Assembly: GCF_020982545.1 (NCBI RefSeq)
Contig: NZ_JAJKLK010000006.1
Span: 372,001 to 436,000 of the forward strand
DNA: 64,000 bases
Source: Streptomyces sp. MNU76
Lineage (GTDB): Bacteria > Actinomycetota > Actinomycetes > Streptomycetales > Streptomycetaceae
Direction of reading: 5' to 3'
Under the pieces are notes generated by a model. The model did not search any database. It had not been told where the DNA came from and saw only the letters and a program-made list of their open reading frames with translations. Positions 17,540 through 26,984 of the stretch are shown piece by piece; position 1 is the first letter of the stretch; each line of letters begins with the position of its first letter. Made by a program: the position numbers and the translations under genes.

Positions 17540-20500
17540 ATGCACCACCCGCACCCGCAAGCGCCCACCGGCACCCCCGCAGCCCGCCCCGTCGTCAGCC
17601 GCCGCCGACTGCTGGAGGGCGGCGCCGCCCTCCTCGGCGCGCTGGCCCTCTCCGGCGGCGCCGCGTACGCCGCGCCCCGCTCCGGGCCGGAGGCCCCCGG
17701 CAGCCCCGAGTGGTCCGGCAACATGGCGCTCTTCCAGGTCGGCGCGGAGCCGCCGCACACCACCCTCATGCCGTACGCGGACGTCAGACAGGCCCTCGTC
17801 GCCGACCGCACCCGTTCCCCGTACCGGCTGAGCCTCGACGGCCGGTGGAAGTTCGCGTACGTGGACCGGCCGGACGACCGGGACGAGGACTTCTACAAGA
17901 CGGACGTCGACGACAGCGGCTGGGACACCATCCCGGTCCCCTCCAACTGGCAGCTGCACGGCTACGACTTCCCCATCTACGTCAACATCACCTACCCGTG
18001 GTGGGGCCCCAACGGCCTCGGCGAGGAGGCCCAGCCGCCGACCGCGCCGACCCGCTACAACCCCGTCGGCCAGTACCGGCGCACCTTCCGTCTCCCCAAG
18101 GACTGGACGGCCGGCGACCGCCGCACCTTCCTCCACTTCGAGGGCGTGAAGTCGGCCCACTACGTGTGGATCAACGGCGAACTCGTCGGCTACCACGAGG
18201 ACTCGTTCGACCCGGCCGAGTACGACATCACCCGGCACCTGAAGCCGGGCACCAACCAGATAGCCGTCGAGGTCTACCGCTACTCGGACGGCGACTGGCT
18301 GGAGGACCAGGACATGATCCGGCTGAGCGGCATCTTCCGCTCGGTCTACCTGTACTCCACACCCGCCGTGCACCTGCGTGACTTCAAGCTGGACACCCCG
18401 CTCGGCGACGGCTACAAGACCGCCGAACTGTCCGTCACCGCGAGCGTGCGCGCGTACGCGGCCGGGCACGAGGGGACGTACTCCGTCGAGACGCAGCTCT
18501 ACGACGACCGGGGCCACGCCGTCTGGGCGCGGCCCCTCGTGCAGTCCGTCGCCGTCGGCGTGAAAGGCGGCAGGGAAGGCGGCGGCAAGGGCGGTGGTGT
18601 CGGCGAGGACGTGACCGTCCAGGCGAAGAAGTCCGTCCCCTCGCCCGAGCTGTGGTCCGCCGAACACCCCACCCTCTACACGGCCGTGCTCAGGCTGCGC
18701 GACCCGCGCGGCAAGGTCGTCGAGACCCTCTCCCACCGCGTCGGCCTGCGCGAGTTCGCGCTCAAGGACGGGCTGATGCGGATCAACGGGCAGCCGGTCT
18801 CCCTCCGGGGCACCAACCGCCACGAGATCCACCCCGACCGGGGTATGGCGCTCACCCGCGCCGACCTGGTCGAGGACATGCGGATCATCAAGCGGCTCAA
18901 CATGAACACCGTCCGCACCTCGCACTACCCCAACAACCCGCTCTGGTACGAGCTGGCGGACGAGTACGGCCTCTACCTCGTCGACGAGACGAACCTGGAG
19001 ACGCACGGCATCCGGGACCGCTACCCCGGGAACGACGCCGAGTGGACGACCGCCTGTGTGGCCCGTGCGCGGGCGATGGTCCACCGCGACAAGAACCACG
19101 CCTCCGTCGTCATCTGGTCCCTCGGCAACGAGACGGGCGGCGGCTCCACCTTCGTCGCGATGCGCGACTGGATCGAGTCGTACGACAAGACCCGTGTCAT
19201 CCAGTACGAGGGCGACGACCGGCCGACGATCAGCCAGATCCGCTCGGAGATGTACGACAGCCCGCAGCGGGTCGAGCAGCGGGCGAAGGACACCTCGGAC
19301 ACCCGGCCGTACGTGATGATCGAGTACTCGCACGCGATGGGGAACTCGAACGGCAACTTCAAGAAGTACTGGGACCTCATCCGGCGCTACCCGGTCCTCC
19401 AGGGCGGCTGGATCTGGGACTTCGTCGACCAGTCACTGACCTGGCCGGTGCCGAAGCTGAGGGTCTTCACGGACGCGGGCCCGAGTGCCCTGAAGGGCCA
19501 ACTCCTCACCGCCGCAGGGACGTTCAGCCGGAGCAAGGGCCTCTCCGGCGCCACGGGCTTCACCCGCGACCCCGCCCTCGACCTCACCGGCTCGCTGACC
19601 CTGGAGGCGTGGGTCACCCCGCACGTCACCGGCGGCCACCAGCCGCTCGTCGCCAAGGGCGACACGCAGTACGCGCTGAAGCAGAGCGACAAGAGCGTGG
19701 AGTTCTTCATCTACGGCGGCGGCCAGTGGGTCAGCGTCAGCTGGGGCCTCCCGGCGGACGGCTGGACCGGCCGCGAACACCATGTGGCCGGGGTCTTCGA
19801 CGCCGAGGCCGGGTCCCTCACCCTCTACGTCGACGGCGAGGTGAAGGCCACCCGCACCACGACCCGGCGGCCCAGCGTCAACACCGCGCCGCTCGCGCTC
19901 GGCACCGACACGGACAACCCGACGCGCGAGTTCAGCGGAACGATCCGGCGGGCCGGTGTGTACGCGCGTGCCCTGAGCGGGGCCGAGCTGGCGGCCGGGG
20001 GGCGTGGGCCCGGGGACGAGGGAGTGCGGTTCTGGTTCGACGCGGCGACGGTGAAGGTGAGCGAGCGGAAGCGGGAGGGCTTCGCGAAGGAACGTTCGTT
20101 TTTCGCGTACGGCGGTGACTGGGGCGACAACCCCAACGACGGGGCCTTCGTCGCGGACGGCATCGTCACGGCCGACCGGGGCCACACCGGCAAGGCGGCC
20201 GAGATCAAGCGCATCTACCAGGCGATCCACGCGACCCCGGCCACCGGCGCCGCGACCGACGCCCTGACCTCGAAGAAGATCACCCTCACCAACGAGTACC
20301 TCTTCACCAACCTCCGCGAGTTCGACGGCAGTTGGAGCCTGATGGCGGACGGCAGGAAGATCCAGCAGGGCCGCCTCACCCGGACCCAGCTGGACGTGGC
20401 CCCTCTCTCCACCAAGGACATCACCGTCCCCTTCCGCCTCCCCTCCTCCCCCGCACCCGGCACCGAGTACTTCCTCGAACTCTCCTTCACCACCAGGGAA

Positions 20501-21538
20501 CGCACCCCCTGGGCGAGGTCCGGCTTCGAGGTGGCCCGGCAGCAACTGCCGGTGGACGCGGGCAGCCCGGCGGTGACACCGGTCCCCCTGGCGGCCGTCC
20601 CGAAGCTGACGTACAAGGACGGACCGGACGAGATCACGGTCACCGGCAGGGGTGTGAAGGGCGGTCCCGGCTTCTCCGTCACCATCGACCGCCGGAGCGG
20701 CACCCTCACCTCCTACAGGGCGGCCGGCACCCGCCTGCTCACCTCCGGTCCGACCCCCAACTTCTGGCGGGCGCCCACCGACAACGACCACGGCAACGGG
20801 CAGCACACCCGCAACCAGACCTGGCGGGACGCGGGCACCAACCGCAAGGTGACGGACATGACGGTCCGCGCACTGGGCGCCGGCCGGGCGGTGGAGATCA
20901 AGGTGACCGGCACCCTGCCCACCACAGTGGAATCCAGGTACTCCACCACCTACACGGTCTTCGGCAACGGCGAGATCAAGGTCGACAACACCCTGCGCCC
21001 GGGCGCGGCCTCCCTCCCGTACATCCCGGAGGTGGGCACGATCCTCCACCTCCCCCGCCGCCTCGACCGCCTGCACTACTACGGCCGGGGCCCGGAGGAG
21101 AACCACTGGGACCGCAACAACGGCACCGACGTCGGCCTCTACTCCGGCACGGTCGCCGAGCAGTGGTCCGGCTACATCCGCCCCCAGGAGAACGGCAACA
21201 AGACCGACGTCCGCTGGGCCGCCCTGACCGACCGCGACGGCGAGGGCCTCCTCATCGCGGGTGACTCGCTACTCGAAGTCAACGCCTCCCACTTCACCCC
21301 GGAGGACCTCTCCACCGGCCTCCGCCACGACTACCACCTCACCCCCCGCGACACCGTCGTCCTGCGCGTCAACCACCGCCAGATGGGCGTCGGCGGCGAC
21401 AACAGCTGGGGCGCCCACACCCACGACGAGTACAAGCTCTTCGCCAACCGCGACTACGCGTACACGTACCGCCTGCGCCCGCTGACGGACGTGCACCTCG
21501 CGACCAAGCTGTCGAGGAGGCCGACGGCGACGGAGTAG
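17540..21538 (+). CDS. Secreted GH2 beta-galactosidase with inserted LamG domain
   Basis: 1332 residues from ATG 17540. Twin-arginine signal SRRRLLEGGAALLGALAL. Then the GH2 order: sugar-binding domain (WKFAYVDRPDDRDEDFY, IPVPSNWQLHGYDFPIY), immunoglobulin-like domain, TIM barrel with acid/base Glu531 in WSLGNETGG and nucleophile Glu595 in IEYSHAMGNSNG. An inserted LamG/concanavalin-like domain lies at about residues 655-815 (LTLEAWVTPHV, HHVAGVFDAEAGSLTLYVDG), followed by the beta-galactosidase small-chain domain with YYGRGPEENHWDR near the end. LacZ-type enzymes are about 1020 residues; the excess is the LamG insertion. Hydrolyses beta-galactosides from plant or algal polymers outside the cell. 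Confidence 0.95.
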   Translation: MHHPHPQAPTGTPAARPVVSRRRLLEGGAALLGALALSGGAAYAAPRSGPEAPGSPEWSGNMALFQVGAEPPHTTLMPYADVRQALVADRTRSPYRLSLDGRWKFAYVDRPDDRDEDFYKTDVDDSGWDTIPVPSNWQLHGYDFPIYVNITYPWWGPNGLGEEAQPPTAPTRYNPVGQYRRTFRLPKDWTAGDRRTFLHFEGVKSAHYVWINGELVGYHEDSFDPAEYDITRHLKPGTNQIAVEVYRYSDGDWLEDQDMIRLSGIFRSVYLYSTPAVHLRDFKLDTPLGDGYKTAELSVTASVRAYAAGHEGTYSVETQLYDDRGHAVWARPLVQSVAVGVKGGREGGGKGGGVGEDVTVQAKKSVPSPELWSAEHPTLYTAVLRLRDPRGKVVETLSHRVGLREFALKDGLMRINGQPVSLRGTNRHEIHPDRGMALTRADLVEDMRIIKRLNMNTVRTSHYPNNPLWYELADEYGLYLVDETNLETHGIRDRYPGNDAEWTTACVARARAMVHRDKNHASVVIWSLGNETGGGSTFVAMRDWIESYDKTRVIQYEGDDRPTISQIRSEMYDSPQRVEQRAKDTSDTRPYVMIEYSHAMGNSNGNFKKYWDLIRRYPVLQGGWIWDFVDQSLTWPVPKLRVFTDAGPSALKGQLLTAAGTFSRSKGLSGATGFTRDPALDLTGSLTLEAWVTPHVTGGHQPLVAKGDTQYALKQSDKSVEFFIYGGGQWVSVSWGLPADGWTGREHHVAGVFDAEAGSLTLYVDGEVKATRTTTRRPSVNTAPLALGTDTDNPTREFSGTIRRAGVYARALSGAELAAGGRGPGDEGVRFWFDAATVKVSERKREGFAKERSFFAYGGDWGDNPNDGAFVADGIVTADRGHTGKAAEIKRIYQAIHATPATGAATDALTSKKITLTNEYLFTNLREFDGSWSLMADGRKIQQGRLTRTQLDVAPLSTKDITVPFRLPSSPAPGTEYFLELSFTTRERTPWARSGFEVARQQLPVDAGSPAVTPVPLAAVPKLTYKDGPDEITVTGRGVKGGPGFSVTIDRRSGTLTSYRAAGTRLLTSGPTPNFWRAPTDNDHGNGQHTRNQTWRDAGTNRKVTDMTVRALGAGRAVEIKVTGTLPTTVESRYSTTYTVFGNGEIKVDNTLRPGAASLPYIPEVGTILHLPRRLDRLHYYGRGPEENHWDRNNGTDVGLYSGTVAEQWSGYIRPQENGNKTDVRWAALTDRDGEGLLIAGDSLLEVNASHFTPEDLSTGLRHDYHLTPRDTVVLRVNHRQMGVGGDNSWGAHTHDEYKLFANRDYAYTYRLRPLTDVHLATKLSRRPTATE

Positions 21539-21581
21539 CCGCCGCAGGGCGACAACCCACCAGAGGCCGGACGCATTTCTA

Positions 21582-21617
21582 GGTGGGTAGGGGGAAGCGG
21601 GGCGCCCCCTACCCACC
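21582..21617 (+). terminator. Terminator of the GH2 gene
   Basis: Perfect 13-bp inverted repeat GGTGGGTAGGGGG (21582-21594) / CCCCCTACCCACC (21605-21617), 43 bp after the stop codon, no U tract. Confidence 0.65.
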
Positions 21618-21719
21618 CGTCCCCTGCCCAGTAACACAGCGGCACTGTGCTGTCCCGGGACGTCGGTGGCAGGCGACACGCCTTGAGCGGTCCTTGAAAG
21701 GGGTGAGGGACCCTGGGTT

Positions 21720-22123
21720 CGGTGTGGATTGCGACATCTATAACCGGCAGCCAGGAGGCCCTCGTTGTCCCACCGTAGTGCTCCGCTGACCCCGACAGGC
21801 AGGCTGCGCAAGTGGGCACGGTTGCCGCGGGACGAGTAGGCCTTGTTCCCGGCGACCGCCTCCGGCCGGTGCGGGGCGGCCTGCAGGCCCTCCAGCAGGG
21901 CCTCGAAGACACCGCCGTCACGCCACTACCGGAAGCGATCGGGGACCGTCGACCAGGCGCCGAACTCCTGCGGCATCTCCCGCCACTGTCCGCAGGTCTT
22001 GAACCGCCAGATCACGCCCTCGAATTGCTGCCGCAGCCGCTCGGGGCACGGGCCGTACGCGCCGATCGGCAGGTACGGCTCGATGAACTCCCGTTCCCCG
22101 TCAGTCAGTTGCACTCGCGACAC
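21720..22123 (-). pseudogene. IS5-family transposase relic
   Basis: Starts as an intact IS5-type transposase N-terminus (LTDGEREFIEPYLPIG, QFEGVIWRFKTCGQWREMPQ, then DRFR). The expected Gln codon is TAG at 21926-21928. In the same frame it continues WRDGGVFEALLEGLQA and then jumps to AGNKAYSSRGNRAHLR, losing the central DDE region. A nonsense mutation plus an internal deletion make it dead. Terminal inverted repeats were not identified. Confidence 0.72.
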
Positions 22124-22191
22124 GCAAGAAGATCTACCGGCGCCGCTTCACTGCGAGGGCGAACACCCCGCAGATTGATCACGCCCTGAGA

Positions 22192-22479
22192 TCAGCCGAG
22201 ACCACGATGGGCGGCCCACAACGCCCCGGCACGGCTGGCCGCGTCGGAGACCAGGGCCGACAGCTCGGGTTTGTCGGGGACAGGGAACGAGACGTATGCG
22301 CCCCGACCGCCACCGACTGGCCTGCCATAGGCCTTCACGGCGAGGTGACCGTCCGGGAGAAGCCGAACGTTGAGTGTGGTCAGCGTGAATGCTTCACCGC
22401 GTCGAGTGTCCGTCCAGCGGAGCGCCGGGGGGATCGTGACATTGATCGCCAGAGCACTCACTTCCAGGTCGCTGCTCAT
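22192..22479 (-). CDS. Hypothetical small protein
   Basis: 95 residues from ATG 22479: beta-strand-rich (ALAINVTIPPALRWTD, FTLTTLNVRLLPDGHLAVKA) with a short helical C-terminus. Weak ribosome-binding site. It lies between two IS5 relics and its G+C is lower than that of its neighbours, so it may be a passenger. No family recognised. Confidence 0.5.
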   Translation of the reverse strand: MSSDLEVSALAINVTIPPALRWTDTRRGEAFTLTTLNVRLLPDGHLAVKAYGRPVGGGRGAYVSFPVPDKPELSALVSDAASRAGALWAAHRGLG

Positions 22480-22768
22480 GGACGGATGATCTCACGCGAG
22501 TTGCCGCAGGCGGCCGCCATCGGCTCACGCAGCAGGCAGTTTGATCACACCTCGATACGCGACCTGGTTGGGCGATACGAGCGGTCAACCGCAACTGCCG
22601 GAACGTGGAGAAGCCTTCGGCCGGCCACACGCCGTTTGGCGCCCTCCCCAGCGTGATCATGTCCCCCCACCACCGAGACCGAACTGACCCTCACCCTCAC
22701 CGGGCCCGAGCACCTGCACGCCGCCCTCTGCCGAGCCCTCGACGGTCAGCCCCGCCCCCGCCCCCGTG

Positions 22769-22848
22769 CCATGGCCACGCGATACGAGAATCTCGCGGTT
22801 CGTCACGAGACAACCGTTCTCGTCGCGGCCATCAACGGGTGGCTGTGA
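22769..22848 (+). pseudogene. IS5-family transposase C-terminal fragment
   Basis: Last 25 codons of an IS5-type transposase: ATRYENLAVRHETTVLVAAI then NGWL and stop, close to the ATRYDKLAVRYEATV ending common in Streptomyces elements. It is on the opposite strand to the other relic, so it is the remains of a second insertion. Upstream sequence does not continue the transposase. Confidence 0.65.
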
Positions 22849-22869
22849 CCGGCATGTTCGAGATACGTC

Positions 22870-23343
22870 CTAGACCGCTGCCTTCCGCATCCCAGTCAGA
22901 AAGCCCCTGATCGCGGCCAGTTCCCGCTCGTCGTATCCCCGCAGCAGGTCCACCGCTCGATCGATGAGCGGTCCGAAGTGGGACCAGCCGAGGGCGACCG
23001 CCCGCTCGTCCACTTCGATGGTGACCTTGCGGCGGTCCCGGGCATCGCGCACCCGCCGCACATGCCCGGCCCGTTCCAGGCGGTCGACCAGTGCTGTGGT
23101 TCCTGCCGAGTTGAGCCCGAGAGCGGTGCCTAGGTGCCCTGCTGTGGTCTCCTCGCCGGCGCGGGCGGCGTCCATCAGGGCGATCAGCGCACGCACGTCG
23201 GTGGGGTGCATGCCGTTGCGCTGTGCGAACCGGGTGCTGTGCCTGCCCAGGTCGACGGCCACCGCGCGCAGCAGGTGGACGATCTCCATCTCGGGCCCCG
23301 GCTCGGCTCGTTCGACGAGTTCCTCACCCTCCTGATCGGGCAC
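22870..23343 (-). CDS. MarR family transcriptional regulator
   Basis: 157 residues from GTG 23343 with GGAGG six bases upstream. Winged-helix repressor: helices LLRAVAVDLGRHSTRFAQRN, recognition region TAGHLGTALGLNSAGTTALV and wing RRVRDARDRRKVTIEV. Divergent from an alpha/beta hydrolase across a 70-bp gap containing a 33-bp near-perfect palindrome. The regulator probably represses itself and the hydrolase, with release by a small phenolic or other ligand. Confidence 0.9.
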   Translation of the reverse strand: MPDQEGEELVERAEPGPEMEIVHLLRAVAVDLGRHSTRFAQRNGMHPTDVRALIALMDAARAGEETTAGHLGTALGLNSAGTTALVDRLERAGHVRRVRDARDRRKVTIEVDERAVALGWSHFGPLIDRAVDLLRGYDERELAAIRGFLTGMRKAAV

Positions 23344-23361
23344 GGACCACCTCCACGTATC

Positions 23362-23394
23362 ATCTCGCCCAACAAGTATCTTGCTGAGCGAGAT
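23362..23394. promoter_or_regulatory. MarR operator palindrome
   Basis: Inverted repeat ATCTCGCCCAACAAG (23362-23376), TAT, CTTGCTGAGCGAGAT (23380-23394); 13 of 15 positions pair. It sits between the two divergent start codons, 18-20 bp from each. An AT-rich operator in GC-rich DNA, as usual for MarR sites; likely overlaps both promoters. Confidence 0.7.
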
Positions 23395-23413
23395 AATAGA
23401 GGAGTCGCCGTTC

Positions 23414-24286
23414 ATGAACGCTCGCGATACGTACGACGCCGACAACTTCCTCATGGCCTACGACAAGGTCATGACCAAGTGGCCTACCGCTCGCGAGACG
23501 GCGACCGTTCCCACGCCCTTCGGCACGACACACGTCAACGTATGCGGCCCGGCCGACAGGCCCTCGCTCGTCCTCCTGCCCGGCGGAGGGGGCGCGACCT
23601 CCGCGTCCTGGTACGCGCAGGCCGCCGAACTGTCCCGCACCCACCGGGTGTTCGCCGTCGACTTGATCGGCGCCCCCGGACGCAGCACTCCCGACGGCGA
23701 CCGCCGCCCCCGTACGGTCGCCGACCTGTCGACCTGGCTGGACGCGCTCCTCGACGGCCTCGGAGTGGCCGAGACCGACCTGGTCGGACACTCGTACGGC
23801 GCCTGGATCGCGCTGCATCACGCCATGCGCGCGCCCGACCGGATACGCCGCCTGGCCCTTCTGGACCCGACCCAGTGCTTCGCCGGGTTCAGCCCGGCCT
23901 ACCTGCTGCACGCAACTCCCATGCTGCTGCGGAACACACCCCGCCGGGTCCGCGCCTTCCTGGAGTGGGAGACCAAAGGCTCCGCGCTCGATCCCGACTG
24001 GCTCGCCCTCCAGGAGGCGGCCGCCGGTTTCCCCTCTCTCCGACCCGTAACCGGGCCGCGCCCGGCACCGGACGCCCTGCGCGGCCTGGACCTGCCGGTT
24101 CTGCTGCTCCTCGCCGGAAGCAGCAGGCCCCATGACCCCTCCAAGGTGGCCGCCCGCGCCGAGGCGCTGCTGCCACGCGTCGCAACGACCGTGCTGCCGA
24201 ATGTGTCCCATCACGCGCTTCCGCACGCCATCCCGCCCGCGGCGAACCGTAGCCTCGCCGCCTTCCTGGAACCGTCCGGTGACTGA
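23414..24286 (+). CDS. Alpha/beta hydrolase
   Basis: 290 residues from ATG 23414 (GGAG upstream). Hydrolase fold with oxyanion loop LLPGGGGATSASW, nucleophile elbow LVGHSYGAW (Ser near residue 121) and C-terminal VSHHALPHA supplying the His. Substrate unknown: esters, lactones or C-C bonds are all possible. Controlled by the divergent MarR gene, which suggests a role in detoxifying or using the compound that MarR senses. Confidence 0.88.
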   Translation: MNARDTYDADNFLMAYDKVMTKWPTARETATVPTPFGTTHVNVCGPADRPSLVLLPGGGGATSASWYAQAAELSRTHRVFAVDLIGAPGRSTPDGDRRPRTVADLSTWLDALLDGLGVAETDLVGHSYGAWIALHHAMRAPDRIRRLALLDPTQCFAGFSPAYLLHATPMLLRNTPRRVRAFLEWETKGSALDPDWLALQEAAAGFPSLRPVTGPRPAPDALRGLDLPVLLLLAGSSRPHDPSKVAARAEALLPRVATTVLPNVSHHALPHAIPPAANRSLAAFLEPSGD

Positions 24287-24521
24287 GCCTCAGCCCGCCA
24301 CGGGCACCGCACCCTGAAAATCAACCCTCGTTCAGCTCCGCTGATTGCACTTCCGATACACGGCCCAGGCGTATCGACTCGGAGAGCAAAAACCACCTCG
24401 GCCACACCCGTTGACGTCCGACCCCACCGGCTCTACCTTCGGCCAGCCGATTCGTTCGGCGAGCCGATCCTTGTTCGAGATATCGACCCCCGCGCCCCCA
24501 GGTATCCATCGAAGGAGCCGC

Positions 24522-25043
24522 ATGCACCCCCCTCCCCGCACCGATTCCCCTGGTTTCGGACGCCGTTGCAGAAATGCCGCCGTACGCGCCCTCGCCCTCG
24601 CGACGACCGCGACGGCCGCCCTGCTCCTGGCGCAGCCGTCCGCCGACACCCCGGCGACCGCCACCTCGCCCGTCACCCGACTCGACGCAGCCCCGGTCGC
24701 GGTGACGGACTCCGTCGCCAACGGCACCGACGCCCGGCTGTGGTCCTGCGGCGGCGGCCTGAACCAGCAGTGGGCGTACAACTCCACCCGCAAGGAGCTG
24801 GTGATGTACGGCAACAAGTGCCTCGACGCCTGGGACCGCGGCACAGCCAACGGCACCCGCGTCGTCATCTGGGACTGCCACGGCGGCACCAACCAGAAGT
24901 GGAACATCAACAGCGACAGCACGATCACCAACGTCAACGCCGGACTGTGCCTCGACGCCTACGGAGCGGCCACCGCCAACGGCACGAAGCTCGTGCTGTG
25001 GGCCCGCAACGGCCAGAACAACCAGAAGTGGAGCCTGACATGA
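24522..25043 (+). CDS. Secreted ricin-type beta-trefoil (CBM13) lectin
   Basis: 173 residues from ATG 24522 (AAGGAG upstream). Signal peptide with helix ALALATTATAALLLAQPSA. The mature part is a ricin B trefoil: CxxGxNQQW as SCGGGLNQQW, then CLDAWDRGTANGTRVVIWDC, GGTNQKW, and CLDAYGAATANGTKLVLW with NNQKW. The first subdomain is degenerate and lacks its Cys-Leu-Asp. Its stop overlaps the next start (ATGA), so it is translated with the GH43 enzyme. It probably targets arabinan/xylan for that enzyme. Confidence 0.85.
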   Translation: MHPPPRTDSPGFGRRCRNAAVRALALATTATAALLLAQPSADTPATATSPVTRLDAAPVAVTDSVANGTDARLWSCGGGLNQQWAYNSTRKELVMYGNKCLDAWDRGTANGTRVVIWDCHGGTNQKWNINSDSTITNVNAGLCLDAYGAATANGTKLVLWARNGQNNQKWSLT

Positions 25044-26473
25044 GCGGCCGGAGCGATGAGAACGACAGAAGGGACATGAGCGGCATGACCAGCGGACCCG
25101 GCCTGTCCCGCCGCATGTTCCTGGGCACCGCGGCGGCCGTACCGCTCGCCGCGACGGGCGTGCTCACCCTCGGCGCCGGCACCGCCCACGCCGCCGACTC
25201 CGCGTACGCGATGGTCTACTTCACCGAGTCCACCACCATGCTGGAGGCCGACTACGGTCTCCACCTGGCCGTCAGCCAGGACGGCCTGAACTGGACCCCG
25301 CTGAACCAGAACGCCCCCCTGGTCACCCCGACCCAGGGCGCGGGCGGCCTGCGCGACCCGTTCCTGATGCGCAAGCGGGACGGTACGTTCGTCGTCCTCG
25401 CGACCGACCTCAAGGGCACGGACTGGAACTACAACAGCACGTACATCCACGTCTGGGACTCCACCGACCTGCGGACCTTCACCGGCTACCGGCGGCTGAA
25501 GCTCCACGACATGACCAACACCCACAGCTGGGCGCCGGAGGCCTACTGGGACGCCTCGCGCGGCCAGTACGGCATCCTCTACTCCTCGGTGAACAGCAGC
25601 GGCCACAACGTGATCATGGTCAGCTACACCACCGACTTCGTCACGTCGACGAACCCCCAGGTCTTCTTCGACCCCGGCTACGACATCATCGACGGCAACC
25701 TCACCATCGGCGTCAACGGCGTCAACTACCTCTACTACAAGCGCAACCAGCAACTGGTCGGCGCACGGTCGACGTCCCTCGCCCCGGGCAGCTTCACACC
25801 GTTCAGCACGCCTGTCGCGCACGGCGGCACCGAGGCCCCCACGGTCGTGAAATCCCTGACGTCCTCCGCCTGGTACCTGTGGGGCGACACCTACACCCCC
25901 AACGGCGTCTTCTACGTCTGGCAGTCGAGCGACCTCGCCTCCGGCACCTGGACCGCCCTCGACCAGAAGCTCCACACCCAGCCGCTCAACTCCAAGCACT
26001 GCGGCATCCACCCGATCACGTCGACGGAATACAGCAACCTGCTGGCCAGGTGGGGCGCCCCGACGTGGAACCGCCTCAAGTCGTACAACTACCCTGCCCG
26101 CTACGTCCGCCACAGCGATTACGTGGGCCGGATCGACGAGTACCCCTTCGACCCCTTCCCCGACTCCCAGTGGAGGCTGGTCCCCGGCCTGGCGGACTCC
26201 TCGGCGGTCTCCTTCCAGTCGGTGAACCACCCGACCCGCTACCTGCGCCACTACAACTACGCGCTCCGCCTGGACGCGAACGACGGCACGTCGACATTCG
26301 CCGCGGACGCCACGTTCACCCGCGTCGCCGGCCTCGCCGACTCGACGTGGTCCTCGTTCCGCTCGTACAACAACCCGACCCGCTACCTCCGCCACAGCGG
26401 CTACCTGCTCCGCATCGACCCGGTCTCGACGGCGACGGAGCGGGCGGACGCGACGTTCCGGGTGGGCTACTGA
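25040..26473 (+). CDS. GH43 arabinanase/arabinofuranosidase with AbfB (CBM42) domain
   Basis: 477 residues from ATG 25040, which overlaps the upstream stop as ATGA. A second ATG at 25076 is also possible. Twin-arginine signal LSRRMFLGTAAAVPLAATGV. The five-blade GH43 propeller follows with GLRDPFLMRKRDGTF (base Asp), HSWAPEAYWD and the acid Glu in GGTEAPTVVK. From about residue 340 there is an AbfB trefoil with three repeats of the form SYNYPARYVRHSDYVGRID / NHPTRYLRHYNYALRLD / NNPTRYLRHSGYLLRID. Releases arabinose side chains or cuts arabinan outside the cell. Confidence 0.92.
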   Translation: MSGRSDENDRRDMSGMTSGPGLSRRMFLGTAAAVPLAATGVLTLGAGTAHAADSAYAMVYFTESTTMLEADYGLHLAVSQDGLNWTPLNQNAPLVTPTQGAGGLRDPFLMRKRDGTFVVLATDLKGTDWNYNSTYIHVWDSTDLRTFTGYRRLKLHDMTNTHSWAPEAYWDASRGQYGILYSSVNSSGHNVIMVSYTTDFVTSTNPQVFFDPGYDIIDGNLTIGVNGVNYLYYKRNQQLVGARSTSLAPGSFTPFSTPVAHGGTEAPTVVKSLTSSAWYLWGDTYTPNGVFYVWQSSDLASGTWTALDQKLHTQPLNSKHCGIHPITSTEYSNLLARWGAPTWNRLKSYNYPARYVRHSDYVGRIDEYPFDPFPDSQWRLVPGLADSSAVSFQSVNHPTRYLRHYNYALRLDANDGTSTFAADATFTRVAGLADSTWSSFRSYNNPTRYLRHSGYLLRIDPVSTATERADATFRVGY

Positions 26474-26494
26474 CACCCGGCGCTCGTGGCCTCC

Positions 26495-26529
26495 AGCCGG
26501 TCCGGAGCCTCACCCGCTCCGGACCGGCT
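26495..26529 (+). terminator. Terminator of the lectin-GH43 operon
   Basis: Perfect 14-bp inverted repeat AGCCGGTCCGGAGC (26495-26508) / GCTCCGGACCGGCT (26516-26529), 21 bp after the GH43 stop. It overlaps the 3' end of the opposing DM13 fragment. Confidence 0.65.
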
Positions 26530-26689
26530 CGGCCGCCCCGAACGACACGTCGAAGCGGTCGCACCAGATGCTGACGCTGGTGAAGTCCCCCGGGTCGACG
26601 TCCCCGGGCACGGGGTGGTTCTGGTCCCCCTTGTCGCCTTTCAGCCCGCCGAGGCGCACGTGCTCGTACGCGTCGTCGGCCTGGACGGC
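26510..26689 (-). pseudogene. DM13-domain protein, C-terminal fragment
   Basis: The last ~55 residues of an electron-transfer DM13 domain: YEHVRLGGLKGDKGDQNHPV, PGDVDPGDFTSVSIWC and DRFDVSFGAAEP. The conserved Cys of SIWC is kept. The first two-thirds of the domain and any signal peptide are missing, and the upstream sequence is unrelated. Confidence 0.65.
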
Positions 26690-26984
26690 ACCGGGGCGTC
26701 CACATCGGCGTGGACGACCCCGGCACCGCCGAACCGATCCTCCGCGAGGCCTTCGGCGGACGGAACGCCGAGTACCTTCGCGTGGAGTACGCCGCCCAGG
26801 CGCACTGGGCCTGCCCCGCCGGGACGCGAGATGCAACGCCCCCGAAGATCCGCTATAGTTGATCTCGAGCCGCTCACCGGAAAGACGAACTCCCGGTAGC
26901 ACTCGATGCGTTGGTGGTCCAAGGAAAGACGCCCCGCTTCCTGCGGGGAAATGCAGGTGCAAGGCCTGCCCGGCGCTCCAGAGA

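Noticed and set aside
22605..22910. A plus-strand ORF of 101 codons between the IS5 relics
   Set aside because: Pro/Arg/His-rich composition. The real coding signal there is the transposase end in another frame.
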